64,000 nt of DNA from Murdochiella massiliensis (GTDB lineage: Bacteria > Bacillota > Clostridia > Tissierellales > Peptoniphilaceae). Under the pieces are notes generated by a model. It ran no database searches. It saw only the letters and a program-made list of their open reading frames with translations, and had not been told where the DNA came from. The DNA is taken from the NCBI RefSeq assembly GCF_900059565.1, contig NZ_FIZW01000002.1:248001-312000 (forward strand). The letters are read 5' to 3'. Positions 31,193 through 40,213 of this stretch are shown one piece after another; the first letter of the stretch is position 1, and every line of letters starts with the position of its first letter. A program made the translations under genes and the position numbers.

Positions 31193-32230
31193 TTAATGGA
31201 ACTGCTTCAGAAAACGCAAATCATTGCTGTGGAATAAGCGCACATCATCCACCGCGTAGCGCATCATCACGAGACGATCCAGGCCGATATTGATGTAGAA
31301 TCCCGACCAGACGGCGGGATCCAATCCGGCAGCCTTCAACACGTTCGGATGCGGCGATCCGCCGGGCATGACCTCAATCCAGCCCGAATGGTGACACGTC
31401 CGGCAACCTTCCCCATGACAAACCTGGCACTCCATATCGATTTCAAAGCCCGGCTCCACGAAAGGAAAAAAGCCGGCGCGCATTCTGGTGCGCACGGGAT
31501 GGCCGAAGACCTTTTCCAGAATGGTATCAATGAGCAATTTTCCGGACGCAAAGGAAAAGTCCTTCTCCACAATGAGCGCCTCGTATTGCATGAACGCGCG
31601 TTCATGACGGGCATCGGTCGTTTCGTTACGAAATACGCTTCCGGGATAAATGAAACGTGCCGGCGCACCGTGTTTGAGCAAATAGCGCACGGAGGCACCG
31701 GTTAAATGCGGACGCAAAGCCAGTCTTTCCGCACCGTGCTTCTGTTCCGTTCCGGCAATCCAATAGGTATCCATCGATTCACGCGCCGGATGATTCGGCG
31801 GAAAATTCAAATTATCAAAGATATATTTTTCGCTGGATATCTCGTCTTCGCTGAATAATACAAAGCCCATGGACTGGAAGGCATCGTTAAGGTCGTACAA
31901 CATCTGAATGCTCGGATGCAATCCGCCAAGAGAAGGAATCGTCCCCGGTCTGGTGAGGTCCAGAGGATGGTCCACCACACTCGCTTCATCCATCAACTCC
32001 TCTTTGCGCTCGCGGATCGCTTCATGAAACTCCTGTTTAACCTCGTTTGCGCGCTGGCCTACAGCGCGACGTTCTTCCGGTTCCAAGGTGCGCAGGTTCT
32101 TCAACAACTCCATCAACGGACTTTTCTTGCCCAGATACGCTACACGTTGTTGCTCCAGTTCTTCTGCAGAAGAAGCCTGCCGAATGCGCTTGAGCGCCTC
32201 TTCACGAAGGGCCTCCAGTTTTTCCAACAT
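31193..32230 (-). CDS. pheS: Phenylalanyl-tRNA synthetase alpha subunit
   Basis: A 345-aa class II synthetase subunit that activates Phe. An N-terminal coiled coil is followed by the catalytic core with GSVFRNETTDARHE, then VEPGFEIDMEC and GLDRLVMMRY. The CxxC-type pairs in CQVCHGEGCRTC are common in this subfamily. Two ATGs lie in tandem. The second (32230) has GAGG at a better distance and is preferred over 32233. It lies 87 bases after the RNA methyltransferase. Confidence 0.95.
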   Translation of the reverse strand: MLEKLEALREEALKRIRQASSAEELEQQRVAYLGKKSPLMELLKNLRTLEPEERRAVGQRANEVKQEFHEAIRERKEELMDEASVVDHPLDLTRPGTIPSLGGLHPSIQMLYDLNDAFQSMGFVLFSEDEISSEKYIFDNLNFPPNHPARESMDTYWIAGTEQKHGAERLALRPHLTGASVRYLLKHGAPARFIYPGSVFRNETTDARHERAFMQYEALIVEKDFSFASGKLLIDTILEKVFGHPVRTRMRAGFFPFVEPGFEIDMECQVCHGEGCRTCHHSGWIEVMPGGSPHPNVLKAAGLDPAVWSGFYINIGLDRLVMMRYAVDDVRLFHSNDLRFLKQFH

Positions 32231-32317
32231 CATTTCCTCACTTCCTAATTCCGCGCTCTATTGAACGTCTATACACATTACACCGTTGCGGCGTGTCTTT
32301 TTTGCTTTTCCTACTCA

Positions 32318-33115
32318 TCACCGTTGTGCCATCGCCATGATCACTGACCCCGAAATGGCCGCATTCAGCGATTCCCCTTCTCCCTGCATGGGAATTGTGA
32401 CCGGATAATCGAGTTCCGCACGCACTTCCGTAGAGATGCCGTTTCCTTCATTGCCCACCGCTAAGATAAAGTATGCCGGCCAATCGCATCTTTGGACAGG
32501 TTCGCCTTGCAACTCCGCTCCATAAAGTGGCAGGTCCAATTGCTTTTTCCACGTCGAAAATGAACCTTCTTTCAGGTTGGTTATGGTCAAACGAAAGGTG
32601 GATCCCATGGCGGCACGAAGACACTTTGGACTAAAAACGTCTGCTGAGGCAAGCGTTGCGACATGTGTAAAGCCGAAGGCTTCCGCGCTGCGCAAAAGGG
32701 TGCCCACATTTCCCGGATCCTGCAGATGATCCAACAACAGCCAGCGAAAGGCCGCATGGCTCACCGGACGTTCCTCGGGAAGGCGAACCACCGCAATGAT
32801 GCCGTCGGGATGCTCCATGGTGGAGAGCTTCCGAAAAAGGGAAACGGGCAGCTCAACAATCTCCGCCGGCTGTGTTTCCCCCGCTTTTCGTCGATAGGAG
32901 AGCATCGCCTTCCAAGCATCCCTATGCTCCTCAGAAAGCAAGACCGTGAGCACTTCTCCTTCCGCATCAAAGACATCGGCGACGAGCTTTCGACTTTCCA
33001 CCAGACAACACCGTTCTTTTTTTCGGCCCTTCGGGGAAAGAAGCGATCGCCAGCACTTATAACGTGCATTTTGTGGACTTTCCAGACGATTCAGCTTCGA
33101 CGTTGTGCAACCCAT
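32318..33115 (-). CDS. TrmH/SpoU-family RNA 2'-O-methyltransferase
   Basis: A 265-aa SPOUT methyltransferase. A substrate-binding N-terminal domain (about 1-110) precedes the knotted catalytic domain with DHLQDPGNVGTLLRSAEAFG, VGNEGNGIS and ESLNAAISGSVIMA, the three SpoU motifs. It methylates ribose in tRNA or 23S rRNA; the target cannot be told. This gene next to pheST is a common Firmicute arrangement. It starts 25 bases inside the end of ktrA, in another frame, behind AAGGATTGGATCA. Confidence 0.9.
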   Translation of the reverse strand: MGCTTSKLNRLESPQNARYKCWRSLLSPKGRKKERCCLVESRKLVADVFDAEGEVLTVLLSEEHRDAWKAMLSYRRKAGETQPAEIVELPVSLFRKLSTMEHPDGIIAVVRLPEERPVSHAAFRWLLLDHLQDPGNVGTLLRSAEAFGFTHVATLASADVFSPKCLRAAMGSTFRLTITNLKEGSFSTWKKQLDLPLYGAELQGEPVQRCDWPAYFILAVGNEGNGISTEVRAELDYPVTIPMQGEGESLNAAISGSVIMAMAQR

Positions 33116-33768
33116 TGATCCAATCCTTGAAAATCTTCGTTTGAGCCCAGCCCATACAATACATCATTCTGTTGAAAGACGTCCTCCGGACCGGGGTTGA
33201 TTTGCACTTCACCCTTGCGCTTGATAGCGATAATGCTGATATTCAGCAACTGGCGAATGTTCAACTCATTCAAATTAGAACCGATCCACGTTTCCGGAAC
33301 CGGAAACTCCTCAATGGAATATTCTTCCGACATGCGCAGATGCTCATAAATGGAGTTCTCCGTCAACAAATGGGCAAGTCGAATGCCTTCTTCACGTTCC
33401 GGAAGGATGACCTTCATTACGCCCATGCGGTGCAAAATGCGACCGTGCCGCGAGTCCTTGGCTTTGGCGATCACCATGGGAATATTCTTTTCCCGACAGA
33501 TGGTGGCCGCCATAATAGAGGATTCAAAATCACCGCTCATAGCGACAATGGCGACGTCCACGTCTTTCAGGCCGATGCCGTCCAAGGCTCCGTCCTGCGT
33601 GACATCCGCCTGTACGGCGACGGTCACGTCTTGGGCAAGATCATTGACCACTTCCGCCGACGCATCCACCGCCAGTACCTCCATCCCCTGTTTTGTTAAC
33701 TCCAGTGCTAAACTTCGGCCGAAGCGTCCGCAGCCGATTACCGCATAGGATTTTTTCTTTGTTTCCAT
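33091..33768 (-). CDS. ktrA: Potassium uptake regulatory subunit (KtrA/TrkA, RCK)
   Basis: A 225-aa cytosolic gating subunit of a Ktr/Trk potassium transporter. A Rossmann RCK_N domain starts AVIGCGRFGRSLALEL and is followed by an RCK_C domain (about 140-218). It binds nucleotides and opens the membrane subunit. One RCK pair and this length match KtrA rather than the double-length TrkA. It lies 8 bases after ktrB, with start behind AGGAGAAAAT. Confidence 0.93.
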   Translation of the reverse strand: METKKKSYAVIGCGRFGRSLALELTKQGMEVLAVDASAEVVNDLAQDVTVAVQADVTQDGALDGIGLKDVDVAIVAMSGDFESSIMAATICREKNIPMVIAKAKDSRHGRILHRMGVMKVILPEREEGIRLAHLLTENSIYEHLRMSEEYSIEEFPVPETWIGSNLNELNIRQLLNISIIAIKRKGEVQINPGPEDVFQQNDVLYGLGSNEDFQGLDQWVAQRRS

Positions 33769-33776
33769 ATTTTCTC

Positions 33777-35138
33777 CTATCCCACCAAAAGGTGTTCTTC
33801 CGCCAAACGATTGTTCTGTTGCCGCGCTTTAGGAATCAAGGCATGTAAAAGGGTTAACGGACCCAGTTTTCCATACAGCATCGTAAGCGCGATGATCATC
33901 TTACCGGCAACGCTCAGCTGCGGCGTGACATTTTGCGTCAAGCCGACCGTGCCGAAGGCGGAGACGGTTTCAAACAGCAAGTTGGCCAGCGGAATCGCTT
34001 GCTCGGTAATACTGAGGAAAAACAGAGCCAGGATGTTCCAAAGCGTTGCCAAGGCAAAGAGCACGAACGCGCTGTGTACGACCTCCTGTGCAATGGTGCG
34101 ACGAAAGACCGATACATCACGCGACGAGCGCAGTGCACTGACTAAGCCCAAAAGCAAAGCGACCATGGTCGTCGTTTTAAGGCCGCCCGCTGTTCCGGCC
34201 GGCGATCCGCCGACAAACATGAGAAACATACTGCTCAGTCCGGCGGCCTGTGTCATTTTTTCCTGGGCAAAGGTATAAAAGCCCGCCGTACGGGTCGTCA
34301 CCGATTGAAAAAAAGCATTCAGTCCCTTTTCCGGCAGGGAAAGAGCTCCCATCGTTTGCGGGTTATTCGCTTCCATCAGAAAAATCAAAACTGTTCCGGC
34401 AACCAATAAGATTGCCGTGGAAGATAAAACGATTTTGGAATGCAGGTGCAGCCGTTCCCCCTTTCGTGCATGCCATAGATCCAGATAAACGGTATAACCG
34501 ATGCCGGCAAGGATGATGAGTGTAGCGATCGTTAACAGAACCAGCGGATCCTGTTGGTACGGCATGAGGCTCTCCGAACCGATGAGATCAAAACCTGCAT
34601 TGCAGAAAGCGGAAATCGCATGAAATACGGAAAACCACAGGCCCTTCACCATGCCAAATTGCGGAACAAAGCGTATCGCGAGCAAAATCGCCCCTGCGCC
34701 TTCAATGGCAAAGGTGGCAAGAATGATGAATTTAATAAGGCGAACCATGCCGGTTAATTCATTTTGGTTTTTTTCTTCCATGAACAGCTTACGGTCCGCG
34801 ATGGAAAAATGCTGATTGGTGAGCAGGCCGAATAAGGCCACGAAGGTCATGATGCCCAATCCGCCGATCTGAATGAGCAGAATGAGGACGATTTGACCGA
34901 ACAGAGTCCAATGCTCAGCCGTAACGACGGGAGAAAGTCCCGTCACACAAACGGCGGAAGTGGCTGTAAACAAGGCGTCCGGTAATGCGGTGATCTGTCC
35001 ATCCTGCGCCGAAATCGGCAACATCAGCAAAAGCATTCCCAGCACGATGACGCCTAAATAGCCCAATAGAAAGTATAACGGTGTATTCCTTTTCAACTTA
35101 TCCAGCACCGTCTTTTTCGGTTGTCGTAAATGATCCAC
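33777..35138 (-). CDS. ktrB: Potassium uptake membrane subunit (KtrB/TrkH)
   Basis: A 453-aa integral membrane protein of the superfamily of K transporters, with four M1-P-M2 repeats. Pore-loop-like segments include TATSAVCVTGLS, HAISAFCNAGFDL and FETVSAFGTVGLTQ. The start is taken as GTG 35138 because AAGGAG lies 5 bases upstream. ATG 35186 and a longer GTG start have no ribosome site. It heads the long minus-strand run and is divergent from infC. Coupling ion in Ktr systems is sodium; this is not shown by the sequence. Confidence 0.92.
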   Translation of the reverse strand: MDHLRQPKKTVLDKLKRNTPLYFLLGYLGVIVLGMLLLMLPISAQDGQITALPDALFTATSAVCVTGLSPVVTAEHWTLFGQIVLILLIQIGGLGIMTFVALFGLLTNQHFSIADRKLFMEEKNQNELTGMVRLIKFIILATFAIEGAGAILLAIRFVPQFGMVKGLWFSVFHAISAFCNAGFDLIGSESLMPYQQDPLVLLTIATLIILAGIGYTVYLDLWHARKGERLHLHSKIVLSSTAILLVAGTVLIFLMEANNPQTMGALSLPEKGLNAFFQSVTTRTAGFYTFAQEKMTQAAGLSSMFLMFVGGSPAGTAGGLKTTTMVALLLGLVSALRSSRDVSVFRRTIAQEVVHSAFVLFALATLWNILALFFLSITEQAIPLANLLFETVSAFGTVGLTQNVTPQLSVAGKMIIALTMLYGKLGPLTLLHALIPKARQQNNRLAEEHLLVG

Positions 35139-35195
35139 AATAGCTCCTTCTTGGTCGCCGACGCTTTTCTTGCCGCCTGCCGACATATGTTTCTT

Positions 35196-35201
35196 ATTAT
35201 A
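35196..35201 (-). promoter_or_regulatory. Possible -10 box of the ktrB run
   Basis: A perfect minus-strand TATAAT lies about 58 bases upstream of the GTG start of ktrB. No recognisable -35 box is present, and the infC -35 box lies just beyond it on the other strand. Confidence 0.35.
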
Positions 35202-35222
35202 ACGCACTCTTGGTTTCAGCGC

Positions 35223-35251
35223 TTGACCAATGGAAGATAGTGCGCTATACT
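35223..35251 (+). promoter_or_regulatory. Promoter of the infC-rpmI-rplT operon
   Basis: TTGACC, an exact 17-bp spacer and TATACT form a strong sigma-A type promoter. It lies about 137 bases upstream of infC. Confidence 0.85.
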
Positions 35252-35387
35252 ACCAACGGATCAAGAAGAGCTCCCACTCTCACCGACCGCCAACGGTTGT
35301 TCGGTTATTTCTGAAGACAAATTCCGTAGAATTTGCGTGTTAGAGTGGGCTTTGCCCGCTTTTTTTATGTTCAACAGGAGGTGCACT
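35252..35387 (+). promoter_or_regulatory. L20-type ribosomal protein leader (transcription attenuator)
   Basis: The leader between promoter and infC contains CCCACTCT (35273-35280), fully complementary to AGAGTGGG (35342-35349). The latter also forms the left arm of a downstream terminator. Two internal hairpins are visible (about 35282-35304 and AAATTC-4-GAATTT at 35330-35345 region). This arrangement of mutually exclusive terminator and anti-terminator matches the L20 leader of Firmicute infC operons, where L20 binding favours termination. The match to that family is by position and logic, not by a covariance search. Confidence 0.7.
35345..35366 (+). terminator. Leader terminator upstream of infC
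   Basis: Stem GTGGGC/GCCCGC (35345-35350 with 35354-35359, one G-T pair), 3-nt loop, then seven Ts. It competes with the long-range pairing of 35273-35280. Confidence 0.75.
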
Positions 35388-35900
35388 ATTAAGGAACTGG
35401 CTATCAACGAGCAAATCCGCGCAAAAGAAGTCCGTTTGATCGACGCCGACGGCGAGCAACTGGGCATCATGTCCATTCAGGATGCCAACGCTAAGGCGGA
35501 AGACGAACATTTGGACTTGGTGCTGATTTCGCCGAATGCGAATCCGCCCGTCTGTCGTCTGATGGACTATGGCAAATATCGCTACGACACGCTCAAAAAG
35601 CAAAAAGAACAGCGCAAAAACCAGAAGAACAGCGAAACCAGAGAAATTCGCCTGAGTCCGCGCATTGATGATCATGATCTGGAAACCAAGTCAAAGAAGA
35701 TCTATGAAATCCTGGATGCCGGAGATAAGGTCAAAGTAAGCGTTCGCTTCCGCGGCCGCGAATTGGGTCATACGGAACAGGGACGCGAAGTACTCGAACG
35801 TCTGTTCGCTTTGGTGCAGGATGTTGGACAGATGGATCAAAATCCGAGAATGGAAGGCCGCAGCATGGTCATGCTGGTGGAGCCGAAAACAGAAAGTTAA
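35388..35900 (+). CDS. infC: Translation initiation factor IF-3 (AUU start)
   Basis: A 170-aa IF-3 that keeps 30S subunits apart and checks start codons. The N-domain has AINEQIRAKEVRLID and VCRLMDYGKYRY; the C-domain begins near residue 85. The proper start is ATT at 35388, six bases after AGGAGG. No ATG, GTG or TTG fits: the next upstream ATG (35337) lies inside the leader. AUU starts in infC are a known self-control device, because IF-3 itself discriminates against them. Confidence 0.94.
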   Translation: MKELAINEQIRAKEVRLIDADGEQLGIMSIQDANAKAEDEHLDLVLISPNANPPVCRLMDYGKYRYDTLKKQKEQRKNQKNSETREIRLSPRIDDHDLETKSKKIYEILDAGDKVKVSVRFRGRELGHTEQGREVLERLFALVQDVGQMDQNPRMEGRSMVMLVEPKTES

Positions 35901-35909
35901 GGAGCGATC

Positions 35910-36107
35910 ATGAAAGCAAAAATGAAAACCCATCGCGGTTCGGCCAAGCGTTTCAAACGCACCGGATCAGGTCAACTGAAACGCTTTTTCTCCGGAAAAA
36001 GCCATATGACCGGAAAGTACACCGGCAAGCGCATCCGTCATCTGCGTCAGTCGACCGTCGTCAGCAAAAGTGATATGAAGCGCATCGACAAGATGCTGCC
36101 GCGTTAA
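35910..36107 (+). CDS. rpmI: 50S ribosomal protein L35
   Basis: A 65-aa basic ribosomal protein with the standard pattern [18 protein letters not shown] and the C-terminal KRIDKMLPR. It lies 9 bases after infC, with AAGGAG upstream. Confidence 0.98.
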   Translation: MKAKMKTHRGSAKRFKRTGSGQLKRFFSGKSHMTGKYTGKRIRHLRQSTVVSKSDMKRIDKMLPR

Positions 36108-36121
36108 AGGAGGCACGAACC

Positions 36122-36466
36122 ATGGCACGTGTAAAAGGTGGCGTCAACGCCAAGAAAACACATAAGAAAGTCTTAAAACAGGCGAAGGGCTATTACGGTG
36201 CAAAATCCAAGCTCTATCGCGTGTCGAAACAGGCGGTCATCAAATCGCTGCAATATTCCTACATTGGACGTAAACAGCGCAAGCGCCAGTTCCGTCAATT
36301 GTGGATTGCCCGCATTAACGCGGCCTGCCGCGAAAACGGCACCAACTATTCAACCTTTATGAATGGTCTGAAAAAACAGAACATCAACATCAACCGCAAG
36401 ATGCTCTCCGAGATGGCCATCCATCAACCGGAAGACTTCAAGGCGTTGATCAGCCAAGTGAAATAA
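36122..36466 (+). CDS. rplT: 50S ribosomal protein L20
   Basis: A 114-aa ribosomal protein that binds 23S rRNA early in 50S assembly. [15 protein letters not shown] at the N-terminus and [16 protein letters not shown] are typical. L20 is the known repressor of this operon in B. subtilis, in keeping with the leader found upstream. Start behind AAAGGAGGCACGAACC. Confidence 0.98.
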   Translation: MARVKGGVNAKKTHKKVLKQAKGYYGAKSKLYRVSKQAVIKSLQYSYIGRKQRKRQFRQLWIARINAACRENGTNYSTFMNGLKKQNININRKMLSEMAIHQPEDFKALISQVK

Positions 36467-36488
36467 GTTTTTTCCTTTCCGATGTAAT

Positions 36489-36517
36489 AGGCCTCCCCAA
36501 TTCGGGGAGGCCTTTTT
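36489..36517 (+). terminator. Intrinsic terminator after rplT
   Basis: A 10-bp GC-rich stem (36489-36498 with 36504-36513), 5-nt loop and a T-tract, 22 bases after the rplT stop. Confidence 0.92.
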
Positions 36518-36546
36518 GATTGGGTATCCGCATTATGTCTATGAGC

Positions 36547-37251
36547 TCAATGAGCAAGTTTTTCCACTTCTTCCGGAAACACGCTCAAATACCTCTCTTC
36601 CGCCGTCTGCGTGACGTCGAAGGCGCTTTCGACAAGGCGTCCGTCTTTAAGAAATAGAATATTGTCCGTAAGCTGGTCAATCTCGCTGAGGGTATGCGAA
36701 GAAATGAGAACAACGGAGCCTTCCTCAGCGAGGGCTTTGAGCAAACGTCGAACCAAAATGACCGACGTCGGATCCAGACCATTTAACGGCTCATCCAAAA
36801 TCAAAAGTTTTGGTTTGTTGAGAAGTGCCATCGCAATAAGCAGATGTTGCTTCATTCCCAAAGAATACGTGCCAATTTTTTTCTTTACATAGCCGGCGAT
36901 GTTCATTTCCTCAATGACCTCATCCACTCGGCTTTTCGGAAGTTTCTGTGCAAGACGAATGAAATCCAAATGATCGAATCCGGTCAGATAGTCGTAGAGC
37001 ACACGATTATCCTTCAGAAAAGACACCTCGAAAAAGATCGATGGGTCTGTATTCTTTTTCCCCATCACTTCGATCGTGCCGGCAGTGGGCTTTAACAGAT
37101 TAGAAATGATATTGAAGAGGGTGGACTTCCCTGCCCCGTTCGGCCCGACAAGCGCCACAATACCGGGTTTATCTAAAAGAAGGTTGACGCCCTTTAATAC
37201 TTCATGACGCCCGTACTTTTTCGTCACGTTTTCGATTTTTAAAATGGACAT
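36547..37251 (-). CDS. ABC transporter ATP-binding protein (BcrA-like)
   Basis: A 234-aa ATPase. Walker A is GPNGAGKST, the signature motif is the variant YSLGMKQ typical of the DRA/bacitracin-lantibiotic exporter group, and Walker B is LLILDEPLNGLD. It pairs with the permease 9 bases upstream. Likely role: export of, or resistance to, a peptide or other membrane-active compound, or handling of the small secreted protein encoded first in this set. The start follows TAGGAGGGAATT. Confidence 0.9.
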   Translation of the reverse strand: MSILKIENVTKKYGRHEVLKGVNLLLDKPGIVALVGPNGAGKSTLFNIISNLLKPTAGTIEVMGKKNTDPSIFFEVSFLKDNRVLYDYLTGFDHLDFIRLAQKLPKSRVDEVIEEMNIAGYVKKKIGTYSLGMKQHLLIAMALLNKPKLLILDEPLNGLDPTSVILVRRLLKALAEEGSVVLISSHTLSEIDQLTDNILFLKDGRLVESAFDVTQTAEERYLSVFPEEVEKLAH

Positions 37252-37260
37252 AATTCCCTC

Positions 37261-39777
37261 CTATTTCACTTTCAAACGATTCACGAACCTGTATGACAAG
37301 AGTAACCAAAGAAGCGACCAGCCGAAAAGAACAGCCAGGGCGATCGGATAGGAAAACAGATTCGTATGCGCAATAATGGCGATGGATTGATCCGCAACGA
37401 CATTGGATTTCAAGTAGATAAAGGGATTCAGGTTCTTGAGCGGACCGAAAGCTTTTGTGAACAATAGGCCGATCACCGTGAGTAAGCCAAAGGCGCCCAG
37501 AAGCTTTGCTTTATTGTCAATAACAAGCGATAACGCCATCTGCAAAGAAACGATAAACGTAACGCTGCCGATCATCGCGATAAACCAGCGTAGGTAGTAA
37601 TGCCACATGGGAATGGTTTTCGTTGCCATCTCTTGATAAACCGTTACCGGAAAGTTATAGTCGCCGATGCCGCCCGACACAAGGCCGATGAGCGTGACAA
37701 AAAGAAAAGCAATCAGTAAAATGACAATTCCAAGTCCCCATTGTGCAAAAAACTTGATCAACGTATACCGTCTGCGCGAGAGTCCGTTGGTGAAAAGAAA
37801 AGCGCATTGCGATCCATGTTCCCGGTCGATGGCGTAACCGACGCCTGCAATCAGGAGCACAAGAGCGTCGACCCAAAGCGTCAATTGATGGCTTCGAATC
37901 AATCGAAACGGTAAGTAACTTGCGCTATGGGAGGCATAGCCGGCATTTTCGGAATTCTTTTCGATAAAGGAAGGATCCTTATGTGTCTCTAAGGCAGAAA
38001 CATGCGGTGCAAAGGAAAACATCGGCGGACAATTCTGTTCCGATGCTTTTTGCAGGAATTCTTGTTTCATCGCTGATGTCAGATCACCGGGGAAATCATT
38101 GGCTAAACCGGGCGTATAATCGATGTTGCCCTCCGTCTGTTGCATCCGTGCCGCAAGATTGTAGAATTCTTTACCATCTTTATTTTTGTAGGCATTGATC
38201 ATTGACTGATAAAGAGCCAGTTGTTCTTTTGCATTGTCAAGCTCTGCCACATAATTGTCGCGATCCCGCTTCACCTCTTCTTTGTCCTCGTCGGACCATT
38301 TTGACGAATCCATCGCCGCAATACGGGCATCAAATTCATCTAAAGCTTGTTGCTGACCTTTTATTCCATCTTGAAGCGCCTCAAATTGACTATTGTGTTC
38401 CCCCAAATTTTCGAGTTCGGTATTATGATCGATTTTTGACAAAATGAAAAAATTGGAAACGACCAAAATCACAAAAGCCAACAAATAAATGAAGGTGCCT
38501 TGCGACAACAGACTTTTCTTTTGTTCAAAAGCAGGCAGAGAAGAAATACGCCACGTATGCCGCGTAAAACGCGAAGTGGTCACCTGCTCTTTAGGAAAGC
38601 AACTCAAAAGGAAGAAAAATAGGGCCATAAAAACGTACAGCCCGTACTTATACCATGGAACGGTAAGGACTCTTTTAAGTGTGGTAATACCCGCCGCATC
38701 TGTCTCAAGAGCAAAATATCCTAAGAGCACGTTAAAAGACTGTACACCATACATCGGGTTAGCAATGTGTCGCAACCACGTTGTGTTGTTGGTGAATACA
38801 TAAAGAATAGCAAACGAGGCTAAGCTCACAGCCAATGCCTGTTCACCCGATAAGCGCGTGCTTAAAAACAAAGCAAACAAGGAAACCATAAACGCAGTGA
38901 CAAAAAAGGCGCCCATGACTTGGAGAATCAGAAGCCATCCGCGGATTATCGTGTACGCCTTTTCGCCGGTGATGAGGCGATATATATCTTGAAAGCCGGT
39001 GAAGGGCATACCGCAGAAGGCACTGATTGCTGTAAAGAACAAAAATGCAGCTATCGTGTACAGCAAAACCCCGAAGGCTATCACAACTGCCTTAGCGCTC
39101 AGAATATTGCGTCGCGAATAGGCTTGGGTATGCAGGAGTGATAAGGTTCCCTGCTCTCGTTCTCTGGAGTAAAAGGTGGAGAATAATACGAGGAAAAACA
39201 AGAGTTGCCAAACCCCGAAAATATGCTCCTGCTGTAATAAGAACGCTTGTACCAAATCATCCCCACCCGAATGCATGGGATAATAGGGATCTTGAAGGCC
39301 TTCGGACACGATTTTTTGATTTTTATAGTTTTCCCATCGCCCGATTTCGGCTATTTTTTCGCTCTGTTCCGTTTTCAGCCTTGGGTTTTTTGCTGTCATT
39401 TCATCATAAAGTTCTATATAGTGTGTATACTCGTCTAACTTGTACTGTAGCAAACGATGATATCGTTCATAATAAGTAGGATCCGATAACGGAACATTTT
39501 TTACTTCCGCTTCTAAGGCATAGGAGATATCCGCATTAGGAGCGTTATAGATGGCCGCTTCATATTTAGTTTTCTCTTCTTCTGTCACCTCATTTTGGTT
39601 CATCGCTAAAAACATCGGAAAAGGAACAAATTGATCGGATGCAACGAGGAACTGACGTTGCGACAACGTCTGTTCTTTCTGCAGAAGAATGCCTACAAAG
39701 GAAGACAAAAACGCAAAAAAGAGTATGAGGAAAACGATTTTCTTCTCGACGAACTTTTTTACTTCAAAAAACACCAT
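37261..39777 (-). CDS. Large ABC-2 type permease made of two similar halves
   Basis: An 838-aa membrane protein. Each half has a first membrane helix, a large polar loop expected outside the cell, and a cluster of further helices. Half one has the cytoplasmic string SREREQGTLSLLHTQAYSRR (near residue 210). Half two has the matching AIDREHGSQCAFLFTNGLSR (near 670). This looks like a fusion or duplication of an ABC-2 subunit, giving a whole transporter core in one chain. The start is uncertain. ATG 39777 has GGAG 7 bases upstream; ATG 39840 has no ribosome site. Base composition is more AT-rich than the flanks. Confidence 0.82.
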   Translation of the reverse strand: MVFFEVKKFVEKKIVFLILFFAFLSSFVGILLQKEQTLSQRQFLVASDQFVPFPMFLAMNQNEVTEEEKTKYEAAIYNAPNADISYALEAEVKNVPLSDPTYYERYHRLLQYKLDEYTHYIELYDEMTAKNPRLKTEQSEKIAEIGRWENYKNQKIVSEGLQDPYYPMHSGGDDLVQAFLLQQEHIFGVWQLLFFLVLFSTFYSREREQGTLSLLHTQAYSRRNILSAKAVVIAFGVLLYTIAAFLFFTAISAFCGMPFTGFQDIYRLITGEKAYTIIRGWLLILQVMGAFFVTAFMVSLFALFLSTRLSGEQALAVSLASFAILYVFTNNTTWLRHIANPMYGVQSFNVLLGYFALETDAAGITTLKRVLTVPWYKYGLYVFMALFFFLLSCFPKEQVTTSRFTRHTWRISSLPAFEQKKSLLSQGTFIYLLAFVILVVSNFFILSKIDHNTELENLGEHNSQFEALQDGIKGQQQALDEFDARIAAMDSSKWSDEDKEEVKRDRDNYVAELDNAKEQLALYQSMINAYKNKDGKEFYNLAARMQQTEGNIDYTPGLANDFPGDLTSAMKQEFLQKASEQNCPPMFSFAPHVSALETHKDPSFIEKNSENAGYASHSASYLPFRLIRSHQLTLWVDALVLLIAGVGYAIDREHGSQCAFLFTNGLSRRRYTLIKFFAQWGLGIVILLIAFLFVTLIGLVSGGIGDYNFPVTVYQEMATKTIPMWHYYLRWFIAMIGSVTFIVSLQMALSLVIDNKAKLLGAFGLLTVIGLLFTKAFGPLKNLNPFIYLKSNVVADQSIAIIAHTNLFSYPIALAVLFGWSLLWLLLSYRFVNRLKVK

Positions 39778-39864
39778 AACCATTCTCCAATCGTTATCGT
39801 GATAAATACCAAAGGGTCGAATCGCTTCCTTCTCATTCATCTGTGAAAGAATGAATTCCCTTTG

Positions 39865-40176
39865 CTATTTGCCGGATATCAACAGCATGCCGCCATAAAT
39901 TACGCGATATCTTCCCGTATTGGATCTTGGATAAGCCTTCTTTACATGCAAGTATCCTTCATAATTCTGGCCGCCAGGTGATACTTTTACGACCCATATC
40001 TTCATCGGATAACTGTTGTAATAAACTCTCTCTTCCTCGACATACCATGTTGGATCCACGGGGCCTCGTAACACTTTATCAGGTGTGTCTGCAAAAATGG
40101 TAGATGCCCCAAACACCGTCATCACTAAGACAAGGGTTAACAACGTAAAGGTCTTTTTTATTCGATAAGCTTTCAT
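39865..40176 (-). CDS. Small secreted protein, unknown, next to ABC transporter
   Basis: A 103-aa protein with a clear signal peptide: basic start, hydrophobic core and probable cleavage after IFA near residue 29. The mature part of about 74 residues is rich in Tyr, Gly, Lys and Val, has no Cys and contains VYYNSYP. It has a strong ribosome site (AGAGGAGGTAACA) and its own good promoter. It is the first gene of a three-gene set with a large permease and an ATPase, an arrangement like lactococcin-972-type bacteriocin loci. Similarity to that family is only faint, so no function is assigned. Confidence 0.72.
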   Translation of the reverse strand: MKAYRIKKTFTLLTLVLVMTVFGASTIFADTPDKVLRGPVDPTWYVEEERVYYNSYPMKIWVVKVSPGGQNYEGYLHVKKAYPRSNTGRYRVIYGGMLLISGK

Positions 40177-40213
40177 TGTTACCTCCTCTACAGAAGCGAT
40201 TCAACCCACTAAT

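Noticed and set aside
32231..32317. T-box leader before pheS
   Set aside because: The 87-base gap is too short and lacks the T-box sequence; the thrS and hisS starts likewise have no room or no motif.
35337..35387. Upstream ATG start for infC at 35337
   Set aside because: It lies inside the leader terminator and adds a hydrophobic tail not found in IF-3; the ATT at 35388 has the proper ribosome site.
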